NCBI RefSeq assembly: GCF_002797445.1 | Contig: NZ_PGEP01000001.1 | Span: 1 to 64,000, forward strand | Length of the DNA: 64,000 bases | Direction of reading: 5' to 3' | From: Acidovorax sp. 69 | GTDB lineage: Bacteria; Pseudomonadota; Gammaproteobacteria; Burkholderiales; Burkholderiaceae_C | Part shown: positions 27,838 to 36,627 of the stretch, in pieces | Position numbering within the stretch: position 1 is the first letter of the stretch | Layout: each line of letters opens with the position of its first letter | Program-made: the position numbers and the translations under genes | The notes under the pieces: model-generated | Databases searched by the model: none | Told to the model about the DNA's origin: nothing | What the model saw: only the letters and a program-made list of their open reading frames with translations

Positions 27838-29229
27838 TCAGGGCCGGTCGCGATCCGCCACGCGCATGTTCAGCGCCGCAGGCACATAGCCCGGCACAAA
27901 CGCGCAACCCTTGCCAAACTCCGCCTCCCGGTCCGCGCACTGGCGGGCGATGTTTTCGGGGGTGGGCTTCACGCCGTCATCCACCCAGCGCAGCAAGGCG
28001 GACAGCAGCGTGGGATAGGTGGGGTCGCTCAGGTAACTGTGGGTGTTGTGCTGGGTGAAGGTCTGGACCAGCCGCTCTGCACTCCCACCGCGCTCCATGG
28101 TGGTCTTGAAGGCCGCGTCCAGTTCTACAAAAGCCGTCGGGTCGTCTACCCCCTTGACGGTCAGCACAGGCACGGGGATGCGGCCACTCAGGTCCGTGTC
28201 CTGCGCAAACCGGGCCACGGCATCCGCGTCTGCACGGTAGCGCAGCACAGAAGCGTTCAGGGCCGCATCGTCGGGCGAGCCTTTGTACACAACGCCCCGG
28301 TTGCCAAAGGGGCTCGCACCGCCTGTGCGGTGCTGCACCACATCGCGGTAATGGAACGTGGCCCAGTTCATATGGCCCTGGAGCGAACTGGCGGGAATGC
28401 GGATCACATCCACAAGCGTCTTGACCCTGCGCTGCTGCTCAGGCGTGCGTTCTGCAACGGGTTTGTTCAGTGCGAGGCACTCAGTCAACCGCGCCTGCAG
28501 GTCGGCCTGCGTCATGGCCGCATCGCGCGGCAACCCGATATTGAGGGGGTAGGCCGTCTCGGTGGGGCGAGGGTGGTTGTTGCACAGATATTGGTAGACC
28601 ACACGCAGATCCGTGCGGAAGTCGTACGAGCGTGTGCCTCCCGCCAGCACGCCGCTGGTGAGCAGCACGGCGTCGTAAGGGCGTTTGCCACCGGCCGTGG
28701 TCTGGAACATCTCGGCGCCTTTGGCCGCCACACTGGCACCCCATGACTGACCGTGCAGGATGGTGCGCTGCGGCAGGGCCACATGCTGCACGAAAATCTG
28801 CCGCAAGCGCTCGGTGTCCTCGGCCGCTGCACGCACCTCCACGCCCCCCTGACGGAAGGTGCTGCCCGCCCACGCATACCCTGCACGCACCATGATGGCC
28901 CAACGCTCCAGGTCTTCCACCGATCGCTCGGGCTTGGGCGCGCCCAGCGCCGGACCGCCGTGGGCATGCAGCACGAGGCGGCCGTTCCATTGCTGCGGCA
29001 TGGCGATCAGGTAGTAAGCCCCGGCGGAATCCTGGCCCGACAGGCAGCGGGCAATGGGCGCAAGGTTCTGGGGGCATGGGGTGGCCGTGGGCGCTGCCTC
29101 GGCTGCGGCCGCGACCTGCTGCGGAGCCGCAGAAGGCTGGAGCGGCAACGGAGAGCAGGCAGCCCCCAGGCTGGCCAGACCGGCCAGCGCCCAGCGTGAA
29201 AGCAGCGGCGTGCGGGAATCAGGGCTCAT
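27838..29229 (-). CDS. Alpha/beta-hydrolase-fold lipoprotein
   Basis: This 463-residue protein has a hydrophobic signal with the sequence LASLGAACSPL, whose Ala-Ala-Cys suits lipoprotein processing. The catalytic-type core contains LVLHAHGGPA (oxyanion region), the elbow ILHGQSWGASVAA with nucleophile Ser, and a late VKGVDDPTAFVEL carrying the Asp. QHNTHSYLSDP supplies the His. An insert of about 150 residues between these blocks resembles secreted tannase/feruloyl esterase-like and other prolyl-esterase cousins, but the exact family is not recognised. AGGAG stands upstream of ATG 29229. It is convergent with icd across the terminator. Confidence 0.72.
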   Translation of the reverse strand: MSPDSRTPLLSRWALAGLASLGAACSPLPLQPSAAPQQVAAAAEAAPTATPCPQNLAPIARCLSGQDSAGAYYLIAMPQQWNGRLVLHAHGGPALGAPKPERSVEDLERWAIMVRAGYAWAGSTFRQGGVEVRAAAEDTERLRQIFVQHVALPQRTILHGQSWGASVAAKGAEMFQTTAGGKRPYDAVLLTSGVLAGGTRSYDFRTDLRVVYQYLCNNHPRPTETAYPLNIGLPRDAAMTQADLQARLTECLALNKPVAERTPEQQRRVKTLVDVIRIPASSLQGHMNWATFHYRDVVQHRTGGASPFGNRGVVYKGSPDDAALNASVLRYRADADAVARFAQDTDLSGRIPVPVLTVKGVDDPTAFVELDAAFKTTMERGGSAERLVQTFTQHNTHSYLSDPTYPTLLSALLRWVDDGVKPTPENIARQCADREAEFGKGCAFVPGYVPAALNMRVADRDRP

Positions 29230-29413
29230 GGCAGGGGTCTCCTCAGAAAGGCTCAGGGATGGGCGAGGGCATCGCGCGCTCCGGACGACGACGCCATTGA
29301 CTCCCATATTGATAGCAGCTCAGGCATGTTCTTCCGGCGCATCCACCGCTTTTGGAGCCAAAGTCATACAGTGGACAGGCCCCACCATGCCCCTGACGAC
29401 GGTCAGGGCGCGA

Positions 29414-29926
29414 TCAATATTGCCCCATGTAGTCGCGCTTGCCCAGCTCCACGCCGTTGTGGCGGGCGATGGCGTAGGTTGCGTTCACATGGAAGAAGAA
29501 CTGCGGCAGACCGTAGTGCAGCAGGTAATGCTCGCCCACAAACTGCTTTTCGCGCGGCGTGCCGGGCTGGATGGTGATCTGGCGCGTGGCGGCATCGGCA
29601 AACGCAGCCTCAGGCAGGCCTTCGACAAATGCCAGCACGGTGTCGATGCGTGTGTTCAGGTCGGCAAACCCGGGGTGTTCCGCATCGGGGAACGAAGGCA
29701 CCTCCACCCCGGCCAGGCGCGCGGCCACGCCTTTGGCAAAGTCGCAGGCAATCAGCACCTGGCGCGCCATGGGGAACATGTCGGGGAACAACCGGGCTTG
29801 CAGCAAGGCGTCTGGCTCAATCTTGCGGGCCGTGGCGTGGGCCTCGGTCTTGGCCAGCACGTCTTTCAAGGAGCCCAGCATCTGGCGAAAAACCGGGATG
29901 CTGGCGTTGTAGATGGGGTAGGTCAT
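29414..29926 (-). CDS. DUF1993 family protein
   Basis: This 170-residue protein matches DUF1993. It has IYNASIPVFRQMLGSLKDVL at the start, then RLFPDMFPMARQVLIACDFAKG, and the C-terminal HYLLHYGLPQFFFHVNATYAIARHNGV. The His residues in the last block resemble the DinB-like four-helix metal-binding fold. The biochemical function is unknown. It stands alone; the hydrolase downstream starts 184 bp away. Confidence 0.85.
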   Translation of the reverse strand: MTYPIYNASIPVFRQMLGSLKDVLAKTEAHATARKIEPDALLQARLFPDMFPMARQVLIACDFAKGVAARLAGVEVPSFPDAEHPGFADLNTRIDTVLAFVEGLPEAAFADAATRQITIQPGTPREKQFVGEHYLLHYGLPQFFFHVNATYAIARHNGVELGKRDYMGQY

Positions 29927-30100
29927 GGGGTGTCCTGGGTGTGATGTGGAAGGCCGCGCAGCAGCCCGTTAGAACAGGCGCTCCGCGCAGACGAGAGCGA
30001 TTGCAACACAAGCCCAAGCTGCGCGCTGACCGGCACACAGAGCCCCTGGTACGACAGGCCTATCTGGCTCTGGCGGGTGCGCTGCCTCTGTTTCACACGC

Positions 30101-31378
30101 TCAGGCGGCCGCCGCCAGCGGCCGCGCCGCCCGTGCAGCCACCCCCACGCCCACCAGCGCCGCCGACACCACACTCAGCGCCAAGGTCACGGCCGAGCCG
30201 TAGAAAATGCCCGAGGTCATGCCGTGGTCAAGCATGGCGCCAAACACCGGGGCCGCCAGGCAAAAACCCAGATCGAGGCCCGAGTACACCGTGCCATACA
30301 CACGGCCTGTGGCGCCAGGGGGCGCTGCCCGCTTGATCAGCATGTCGCGCGAGGGGCCTGCGAGGCCAGTGCCCAGCCCGGCCACCGACGCCACCACCAG
30401 CGCGGCCATGCCGGGCAACACCCCGGATGCGACCACCACCAGCAGCGCGGCGGAGCCCAGCAGACACACGGAGATGATCTTCTCCAGCCGCTGCACACGC
30501 CCCACCAGGAAGCCGCCCACCAGCATGCCGGCCGCGCCGCACAGCATGTAGCCCGTGACCACCATGGCCGTCACGCTGAGCGGCAGGCCGTACAGGGACT
30601 GCAACGCCGGGCTGGCAAAACTCTGGATAGCGCTCAGCGCACAGGTGCTCCAGAAGAAGAACGAGAAACACAGCCACACCGAGGGCAGCTTGAGGAAGGC
30701 CATGGGGTGCTCGGGCTTGGCAGCCCCTGCCCCGCCCTTGGCTTGGTGCGCCCAGGCACCCTGGCGGTCGTCAATGGCATCACGGTTCCACACCATGATG
30801 GCCAGCACCACGAGGGCAAACAGGGCCCCGCACAGGCAGGCCGTGCGCCACGAGCCCGTGGCCGTGGCAATGCCCGCCATGAACACTGGCGCCGTGGCCC
30901 AGCCCAGGTTGCCACTGATGCCATGCACCGAAAAACCATGCCCCAGGCGCTGCGGCGACACGCGCTTGTTCAGGATCGTGAAGTCCACCGGGTGGAACGG
31001 CGCATTGCCCAGCCCGGCCAGTGCCGCTGCCAGCAAGAGCCCCGGGTACCCCTGGGCCGTGCCCGCCGCCAGGCCTGCGGCGGCAAAACTCGACAGCGCA
31101 AAAAACATCACCGGCCGCGCGCCCACGCGGTCCACCAGGAAGCCCGACAACGCCTGGCCCACGCCCGAAATCACAAAGAACACCGACACCAGCAGGCCCA
31201 GCTCGGAGTAGCTGAAGCCAAACTCGCCGATCAGCCACGGGAACAGCGGCGGCAGCAGCATGTGAAAAAAATGCGAGCTGCCATGGGCCAGACCGATGAG
31301 GCCGATGGTGCGGGCGTCCTGCCGCAAGGGGACGGGGTTGGCATTGGTGGCGGTGGCGCCGGAGGTGGAAGCAGTCAT
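30101..31378 (-). CDS. MFS transporter
   Basis: This protein of about 425 residues has 12 hydrophobic segments. It has the MFS motif region GFLVDRVGARPVMFFAL between helices 2 and 3 and a second GGFLVGRVQRL after helix 8. LAHGSSHFFHMLLPPLFPWL near the start and GNAPFHPVDFTILNKRV resemble the fosmidomycin-resistance (Fsr)-like branch. It should export a small molecule with protons across the inner membrane. ATG 31378 is preferred over upstream in-frame starts because it lies next to the divergent gene. It is divergent from an AraC regulator with 65 bp between. Confidence 0.88.
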   Translation of the reverse strand: MTASTSGATATNANPVPLRQDARTIGLIGLAHGSSHFFHMLLPPLFPWLIGEFGFSYSELGLLVSVFFVISGVGQALSGFLVDRVGARPVMFFALSSFAAAGLAAGTAQGYPGLLLAAALAGLGNAPFHPVDFTILNKRVSPQRLGHGFSVHGISGNLGWATAPVFMAGIATATGSWRTACLCGALFALVVLAIMVWNRDAIDDRQGAWAHQAKGGAGAAKPEHPMAFLKLPSVWLCFSFFFWSTCALSAIQSFASPALQSLYGLPLSVTAMVVTGYMLCGAAGMLVGGFLVGRVQRLEKIISVCLLGSAALLVVVASGVLPGMAALVVASVAGLGTGLAGPSRDMLIKRAAPPGATGRVYGTVYSGLDLGFCLAAPVFGAMLDHGMTSGIFYGSAVTLALSVVSAALVGVGVAARAARPLAAAA

Positions 31379-31443
31379 GGGGTTGATCTTAGGCAGCATG
31401 CACTCGGCAGGTTTACGATAGACGGCCAATTTCTATCGCAAAC

Positions 31444-32406
31444 ATGCCAAAACCGCCCACCGGACACCCCACACCGACCGAACCGATGGTGGAACACTTT
31501 GCCGCCCAGGTCGTGCCGCGCCCCCAGGCCGGCAAGCCGCGCGGGATGTCGTATGTGGACTCGCTCACGCCCGAGCTGTTTGTGCCCACCGCCGCCCGCC
31601 CCGTGCGCGCCAAGCTGCGCTGGCTGGCCGCCGACACACAGGTGATGCCCCACAGCCACCCCTGGGCGCAGGTGGCGATATCGACCACGGGCGTGATCCG
31701 GCTCACGGTGAACCACGGCACCTACATCGTGCCGCCCTCGCGCGCGCTGTGGATTCCGCCCGGTGTGGAACATGCCGTGACCATGGTGGAAGACGCCGAC
31801 CTGCGCACGCTGTACTTTCACCAGCCCCGGGGGCGTTGCGGCCCCGGCGTGCCGCGCGACCAGGAAGACGCCTGGCGCCAGTGCCGTGTGCTGGAGGTGT
31901 CCGACCTGCTGCGCTCGCTGGTGCGCGAGATGCCCACCACCCCCGACGGCGGCCCCACGATCAGCCCCGCCGCGCTGCGGCGCGAGCAGCACCTGAGTGC
32001 CCTGGTGCGCGACGAACTGGCACGCGCCGCCGCCGTGAAACTGGGCGTGGACCTGCCGCAGGACAAACGCCTGCGCCACCTGTGCGAAGCCGTGCTGGCC
32101 GACCCCACCCGCCACGAAACCCTGGCCGACTGGGCGCAGGACACCGGCGCCAGCCCCCGCACCGTGGCACGCCTGTTCCGCTCCGAGCTGGGCAGCACCT
32201 TCACCCAGTGGCGCCAGCAGGTGATCCTGGCCAAGGCCGTGTCGCTGGCCGCCGGGCGCATGCCCATGGGCCAGATCGCCGCCGAGCTGGGCTACAGCGC
32301 CAGCGCCTTCAGCGCCATGGTGCGCAAGTCGGTGGGGCAGCCGCCGGGGCGGTTTCTGGGACAGCAGGATTTCAATGGATCTGCGGGTGGCAGGCCTGTT
32401 CAGTAA
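31444..32406 (+). CDS. AraC-family transcriptional regulator
   Basis: This 320-residue protein has an N-terminal cupin domain (residues about 55-135, with HSHPWAQVAISTTGVIRL and VPPSRALWIPPGVEHAV). The C-terminal double helix-turn-helix of AraC includes LADWAQDTGASPRTVARLFRSELG and the GYSASAFSAMVRKSVGQPPGRF signature. It lies divergently from the MFS transporter gene, 65 bp apart, so it most likely regulates that transporter. Its 3' end is the left boundary of the lower-GC accessory block. Confidence 0.92.
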   Translation: MPKPPTGHPTPTEPMVEHFAAQVVPRPQAGKPRGMSYVDSLTPELFVPTAARPVRAKLRWLAADTQVMPHSHPWAQVAISTTGVIRLTVNHGTYIVPPSRALWIPPGVEHAVTMVEDADLRTLYFHQPRGRCGPGVPRDQEDAWRQCRVLEVSDLLRSLVREMPTTPDGGPTISPAALRREQHLSALVRDELARAAAVKLGVDLPQDKRLRHLCEAVLADPTRHETLADWAQDTGASPRTVARLFRSELGSTFTQWRQQVILAKAVSLAAGRMPMGQIAAELGYSASAFSAMVRKSVGQPPGRFLGQQDFNGSAGGRPVQ

Positions 32407-32474
32407 CGGCATCGGGCAGCACCAAGGTGCCGCCACCGAATAAGCCTTCACACCCTGCGGCCCCGCTTGGGCAA

Positions 32475-32768
32475 TCAGTCAAAAGTCATCGTCAAAGCGT
32501 AGTCCCTCTCCCCCAGCGCAGCGTTGACGGTGCCCATGTCCACCACCTTGAACGGCTGAAAACACCCACCGTCGGGCTGGAAATAAGGCTCTCTTTTCAC
32601 GCCCCAATCCCTTACCCAGTCGCGGGAGCCCGGCCCGACCTTCTGACCACTTTCTGCAAGGACAAGAAAATCCTGACCGGTCCACATCCCGATATTTGCG
32701 TTACGCCCCCGACCCACGTACCAGTGGCCAACGATCAAGGCGTCTTTGGGAATTTGCATGCACGTCAT
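32475..32768 (-). CDS. Small unknown protein, last gene of the WYL/DUF2779 operon
   Basis: A 97-residue frame (94 if started at an internal ATG) follows the nuclease-like gene by 74 bp on the same strand. It has MQIPKDALIVGHWYVGRGRNANIG near the start, then repeated aromatic and Gly residues (WTGQDFLVL, WVRDWGV) suggesting a small beta-rich fold. GGAGG stands 12 bases before the ATG at 32768. No family is recognised, and no transmembrane segment or catalytic motif is visible. It could be a genuine operon member, a fragment of a larger protein, or a chance frame. Position and strand favour the first. Confidence 0.5.
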   Translation of the reverse strand: MTCMQIPKDALIVGHWYVGRGRNANIGMWTGQDFLVLAESGQKVGPGSRDWVRDWGVKREPYFQPDGGCFQPFKVVDMGTVNAALGERDYALTMTFD

Positions 32769-32842
32769 CAATGGGAATAGCCTCCAAATCAACCTTCGCA
32801 CCAAACATGAACCTAAACAGCCTTTGCTCCGAAGGAGCCGGG

Positions 32843-33823
32843 TTATCCACCGTTGAGCAACGTATCGACGTGCGACAGGAACTCGTCACCCGCAATCCAG
32901 TTGCTTCTAAGCTTCTTGCCCACGCCACCTTCTGCAAGGTCACACTTGTAGGCCTTGGAGCGCAATTGTTCAAGGGTCATGGACGGGAGCACTGAACGCC
33001 AGTTTTTCAGCCCCACAACCCAAGAGCCCCCCTCCGTGCGGCACCGATTCAGGAGCGCATCGAAATCGAGCACGTCCCGGTAGTTCCTGGCCCCAGAGGC
33101 GGAGGGCACATCGCCATTGCGCAACCGGCGCGTGAGCGCATCCAGCGACAGCAGACTGCTTCGCACAGCGGGCCACTGATCGGCATAGCCGTGCGCATCG
33201 AGCGACTCCGGCAGGTCTGCGAACGACAGCCATGCCCAACCTTCCTCGCTGGTTGGCCAATCCACGGGCTTGCTCACCTGCGGGGCCAGATAAATGACCC
33301 TGGCGTGCTTGCAGTGGCCCAGCGCCTCGCGCAGTCCATTGCCGTCAGAGCAACCAAACCCTTGTGCCAGCAGGTTGCGAACGTTCTGGTATTTGCCCCG
33401 CTCCTGGGAGGCGGCTCCGATGGCGGCCAGATCATCCAGAAGGAACGCCGCCGACCCCTCGCGGGCAATCTTGCTCTGAAACTCCCGATAGATCGCGGCC
33501 TGCTCTGGGCGAAAGGTGGTGTCCGTGGTCTTCAGTTCCACCAAAAGCAGTTCTTGCGTAGCAAGGTTGAGCATCAGCCAGTCGATATTGGTGGACTGAT
33601 TGTTACCAGCTTTTTGGATAGGAAATTCAGGGCACAGCATCACGATGTCATCGTCTGGCGCAGTCGCGAGCGCATCTGCCAAGAAGAATCCGATGATCGG
33701 GCCGATAGAGCGCTCCACCTGCACCTTGGGAATCATCGTGCCTTGCATCAGGTGCTGCATAAGGGCCGTGAAGAACGTAGTACGAATTGCGGCTTCGGAA
33801 TGCGCTGGGGATTGCATCAACAT
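32843..33823 (-). CDS. PD-(D/E)XK nuclease-like protein of unknown family
   Basis: This 326-residue protein has the order of residues expected for a PD-(D/E)XK core. Glu38 lies in the helix segment VERSIGPIIGFFLADAL, Asp81 in NIDWLMLN, and Glu96-x-Lys98 in LLLVELKTTD, followed by a Q-rich helix (RPEQAAIYREFQ). The rest of the protein is not recognised, but contains a DUF-like C-terminal half with LDFDALLNRC and LKNWRSVLPSMTL. It likely cuts or binds DNA; the substrate is unknown. Its start overlaps the end of the DUF2779 gene by 7 bp, so the two are probably made together. Confidence 0.62.
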   Translation of the reverse strand: MLMQSPAHSEAAIRTTFFTALMQHLMQGTMIPKVQVERSIGPIIGFFLADALATAPDDDIVMLCPEFPIQKAGNNQSTNIDWLMLNLATQELLLVELKTTDTTFRPEQAAIYREFQSKIAREGSAAFLLDDLAAIGAASQERGKYQNVRNLLAQGFGCSDGNGLREALGHCKHARVIYLAPQVSKPVDWPTSEEGWAWLSFADLPESLDAHGYADQWPAVRSSLLSLDALTRRLRNGDVPSASGARNYRDVLDFDALLNRCRTEGGSWVVGLKNWRSVLPSMTLEQLRSKAYKCDLAEGGVGKKLRSNWIAGDEFLSHVDTLLNGG

Positions 33824-35352
33824 GGCTTTTCTCCTTGGGTATTGCCTGTGGGTTGGGGTATCGAAAGGTTTTGCGAAAATTTTTCCCAGATCTCCACCAT
33901 CGCCCGTGTGTCAAGCGCGCAATAGGCCAAGAGTTCATCGCGAATCAAGGCCTTGCGCTGTGACGAAGTGGCCGGAGCAACGGCTTCTAGGTAGGCCGCT
34001 ATTGCCATACTCCCGTCCTGCACACCAAGCAGTCCGTCATATCCACGGTCGGGTGTGATGGTGGGCAGCACTTTCTTGATGCTCCAGCTTCCGTGCTGGC
34101 GCGGATGGTAATAACGTGCCTGTGCAATCGGCAGCAAATCCACCAGTCGGCCACGAATCTCGTCGAGTTGGGCGCGAACAGCAGGAAAGCGCTGGGCGAG
34201 TTCCCTCAGACGGCGGCCCTCGAATCCAGCGTGGTAGACGAAGACGGGAATTGGCTCTGCGCAAGCGAGGGCCAGCTGCACCGCAAACGCCTCCGAAGGA
34301 TCGTTACCGGAAAGGTCTAGAAAATCCTGATGGCTCAGTTGCCCCTGCGTGTCCATCCTGTGCAGACTGAACTGAAAAGGCAGCATCTGAAATGGCCGAG
34401 TCCCTGCCCACCGAGGTACACCGAACTGGATAGTTTCGAAATCCAAGAAGTAGGCAGGCAATGGGTACTTGAGCAAGTCTTTCTTGGCCCCTTCCGCATC
34501 AAAGTACGCTTGTCCCAAAAGGGTTGCATCACGCACACGGCGTTGCAGGGGGGTCAGCAATGCCTCAGGGACATCCCGCATGTCTTGCGCACCGCTTTGA
34601 ATCAGAAAATCCTTGAGCGCGTTGGACGAGATGCGCGGAAGCCAGGCGATAGGAAACTCCGCGGGAGGCTCGTTCTCTTGGCAATACTTCTGAAACCCAC
34701 AGGGAAAGGGGGATCCGCACTGTGCCCCCGTCTGCACATCTGGAGGCGCGGCCTGCGCGGCCACTTGCTGCGCGCGGGCAATCCACGCCGCCACTTCTGC
34801 GTAGCGTGCAAAGGCAGCTTCGGTCACATCTTTCTCGACGAGCAGACCCTTGTAGTCGCCACCACCCGGGTAAATCCAGGCCGCGTCGATGTGCGCGATG
34901 GACACACTGCGCACATCAACGTCGGCAGCCCGAGCGATATAGCTTTGAATGGCTGCGTCGTCTTCCTGGTAGGTTTTGACAGACGTCGATGATTTGACCT
35001 CCACCATCTTCCAGGCAGGCGTTTCACTCTCAGTGATCGGCAGCATCACATCGGCGAATGCGAGTCCACCTGCGGCCTCAAAACCGGCTTCAAACAATGG
35101 TTTGCGGGTCTGGAGAAGCGCGCGGGTGCTCTCCACCGCTGCAGCCACGCCCTCTGCCCGCAAATCAATGGTTGCACCTTCGCCCGCCGGGTCATAGATT
35201 TGCTGCGCCACGGCCCCGACCTCATGGCCTGTCTGGAAAACGGCTTGTGTGGCGCAGGAATCTTCACGCGCATCAGGTTGGTGGATTTCCAGCCAGAGTC
35301 GCTTGGGGCATTGCCTGAAGGCGATCAGCTTGGATTTCGACAGGGCACGCAT
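33817..35352 (-). CDS. DUF2779 protein: Cas4-like Fe-S nuclease fused to DEDD-type exonuclease
   Basis: This 511-residue protein has two parts. Residues 1-225 look Cas4-like: Cys15 in AFRQCPKRLW, His43, Asp101, Glu118-x-Lys120 in MVEVKSS, and a C-terminal triad Cys212, Cys218, Cys224 in CGSPFPCGFQKYC, which with Cys15 could hold a [4Fe-4S] cluster. Residues 295-490 match DUF2779. They have LDFET (Asp304, Glu306) as exonuclease motif I, VYHAGFEGRRLREL as motif II and YCALDTRAM (Asp481) as motif III, plus the GSWSIKKVLP segment. It should therefore process nucleic acid ends. ATG 35352 is chosen because it starts MRALSKSK; it overlaps the WYL gene by 28 bp. There are no cas genes or repeats nearby. 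Confidence 0.78.
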   Translation of the reverse strand: MRALSKSKLIAFRQCPKRLWLEIHQPDAREDSCATQAVFQTGHEVGAVAQQIYDPAGEGATIDLRAEGVAAAVESTRALLQTRKPLFEAGFEAAGGLAFADVMLPITESETPAWKMVEVKSSTSVKTYQEDDAAIQSYIARAADVDVRSVSIAHIDAAWIYPGGGDYKGLLVEKDVTEAAFARYAEVAAWIARAQQVAAQAAPPDVQTGAQCGSPFPCGFQKYCQENEPPAEFPIAWLPRISSNALKDFLIQSGAQDMRDVPEALLTPLQRRVRDATLLGQAYFDAEGAKKDLLKYPLPAYFLDFETIQFGVPRWAGTRPFQMLPFQFSLHRMDTQGQLSHQDFLDLSGNDPSEAFAVQLALACAEPIPVFVYHAGFEGRRLRELAQRFPAVRAQLDEIRGRLVDLLPIAQARYYHPRQHGSWSIKKVLPTITPDRGYDGLLGVQDGSMAIAAYLEAVAPATSSQRKALIRDELLAYCALDTRAMVEIWEKFSQNLSIPQPTGNTQGEKPC

Positions 35353-36377
35353 TGCGTTCCTCCGCTGAAAAGTTGTTCGAACCACTGCACGGAATGTTTT
35401 CGAGCGAGCGTGGCAACAGACGGAAAATCACGGGGCGCTGTTTTTAGCGAGCTTTGCGAACCCAGATTCCATCGCGCCAGCGCTTGCTCCAAGCCGTGCA
35501 CCAGGGTCTGGTGCCACGCCAAAGGCTGCAGAATGCGCACATGCGGCAACCAGTAGCGCACCACGGGCAATAGCTGACTCAGATGACTGACATGGGTAGT
35601 GACGAGCAATGAACCATCCGCATCCTTCCTGTGCTGCTGCTCAGGGAGGATGGCGCGGCGCACAAAGTAGTGCGCTGTCTCAGAATCAACGCGCAGCAGC
35701 ACCTCGGTGGTGCTGGCGGTGAACCACACATCGTCCTTGCGATTGATGTAGCCGTGGTGCTGCGGGTCAGGGGTGAAATGGCGGGCCTCGTCCGGTTGCA
35801 GGGACTGAATCAGCGCCACGCTGAAGGTCTTGAGCTGCAGCCCTTCCACGGCGGCCAGATACCACACACCGTTCTTGTGAATCAGTCGATATGGCTGGAC
35901 TTGACGATGTTTGGCCTTGTAGGTGAAACAACATTCGTACTGCTGCTCAATGGCCCTTTGCAGCAGGGCAAACTGCGACCCATGCCCCTGCAGATCTTCA
36001 TTCGGCATGGACTGGATCAGCAAAGGGTACTGGGCTGACTGCTGCGCTTCCAATTGCTCCAGCAGATAGTGCACGCTGCTGTCAGGGAACAAGTGCTCGG
36101 CGCCTACAAGCCGAGCATAAGTGTCAAGGTGGCTCACCGGGATCGTGGCGCGTGCAGCAAGAGTCATTTGCAACCGTCCTTCGACGGTGCGCTCGGCGAT
36201 TCCGTATAGGCGTTCGCCAAGGTCGCGCTCGATGGTTCGCACATTCACCTGAAAATCCTGTGCCAGCCGATGCTTGTCGATAGCGCCCCCCTGGTGCAAC
36301 TGCGCCAAGATGTGGGACAAACGTTGCGCCAGCTTTGCTGCTTTGGCGCTGGTCTGGCGGAGTTCACAGGTATTCAT
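35325..36377 (-). CDS. WYL-domain transcriptional regulator
   Basis: This 350-residue protein has an N-terminal DeoR/HTH-11-type helix-turn-helix (about residues 15-60, with LHQGGAIDKHRLAQDFQVNVRTIERDL). The WYL domain has a WYLA core at residues 172-175 (KNGVWYLAAVEG). A C-terminal WCX-like extension spans 220-305. Regulators of this architecture (BrxR, CapW) bind inverted repeats and repress phage-defence operons; others sense nucleotides. It is the first gene of the minus-strand block, and its end overlaps the DUF2779 gene by 28 bp. An ATGTAA/TTACAT palindrome lies 88 bp upstream. ATG 36377 starts MNTCELRQTS; an upstream extension is unconserved. Confidence 0.85.
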   Translation of the reverse strand: MNTCELRQTSAKAAKLAQRLSHILAQLHQGGAIDKHRLAQDFQVNVRTIERDLGERLYGIAERTVEGRLQMTLAARATIPVSHLDTYARLVGAEHLFPDSSVHYLLEQLEAQQSAQYPLLIQSMPNEDLQGHGSQFALLQRAIEQQYECCFTYKAKHRQVQPYRLIHKNGVWYLAAVEGLQLKTFSVALIQSLQPDEARHFTPDPQHHGYINRKDDVWFTASTTEVLLRVDSETAHYFVRRAILPEQQHRKDADGSLLVTTHVSHLSQLLPVVRYWLPHVRILQPLAWHQTLVHGLEQALARWNLGSQSSLKTAPRDFPSVATLARKHSVQWFEQLFSGGTQCVPCRNPS

Positions 36378-36465
36378 CGACGGTGGCCGGTTGGTGCGAC
36401 TCAGCGAATGTAGGCACACACCCCGACAGGTTGTGCCGCGGCGCGAATATGCCATCAGAAAAGAA

Positions 36466-36483
36466 ATGTAACTTTATTTACAT
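36466..36483. promoter_or_regulatory. 18-bp palindromic operator candidate for the WYL operon
   Basis: ATGTAA and TTACAT are separated by 6 bp (CTTTAT). The site lies 88 bp upstream of the WYL start within an AT-rich stretch; CATATT nearby on the minus strand could be a -10 box. WYL regulators typically bind such inverted repeats. Confidence 0.45.
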
Positions 36484-36627
36484 CCCATCCTGACGTCCGT
36501 TTGCGGCGGGAATGAAGCCAACCGGGGCACAGTATTGCGCGAGATGCCAGCGAAGAGTGCCATGGGTGTCGATGCCAAGCACCCCACGCCCGCCTAGTGA
36601 GCTGTCTCGTGAAATTTGTGACAAATT

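Noticed and set aside
29300..29330. TTGATAGCAGCTCAGG stretch as another copy of the interspersed repeat
   Set aside because: It shares only AGCAGCT and lacks the AGCGCTT palindrome, so it was left out of the copy list.
33817..35352. Reading the Cas4-like protein as part of a CRISPR-Cas locus
   Set aside because: There is no repeat array, cas1, cas2 or effector gene in the window, and the C-terminal half is DUF2779, which stand-alone proteins also carry.
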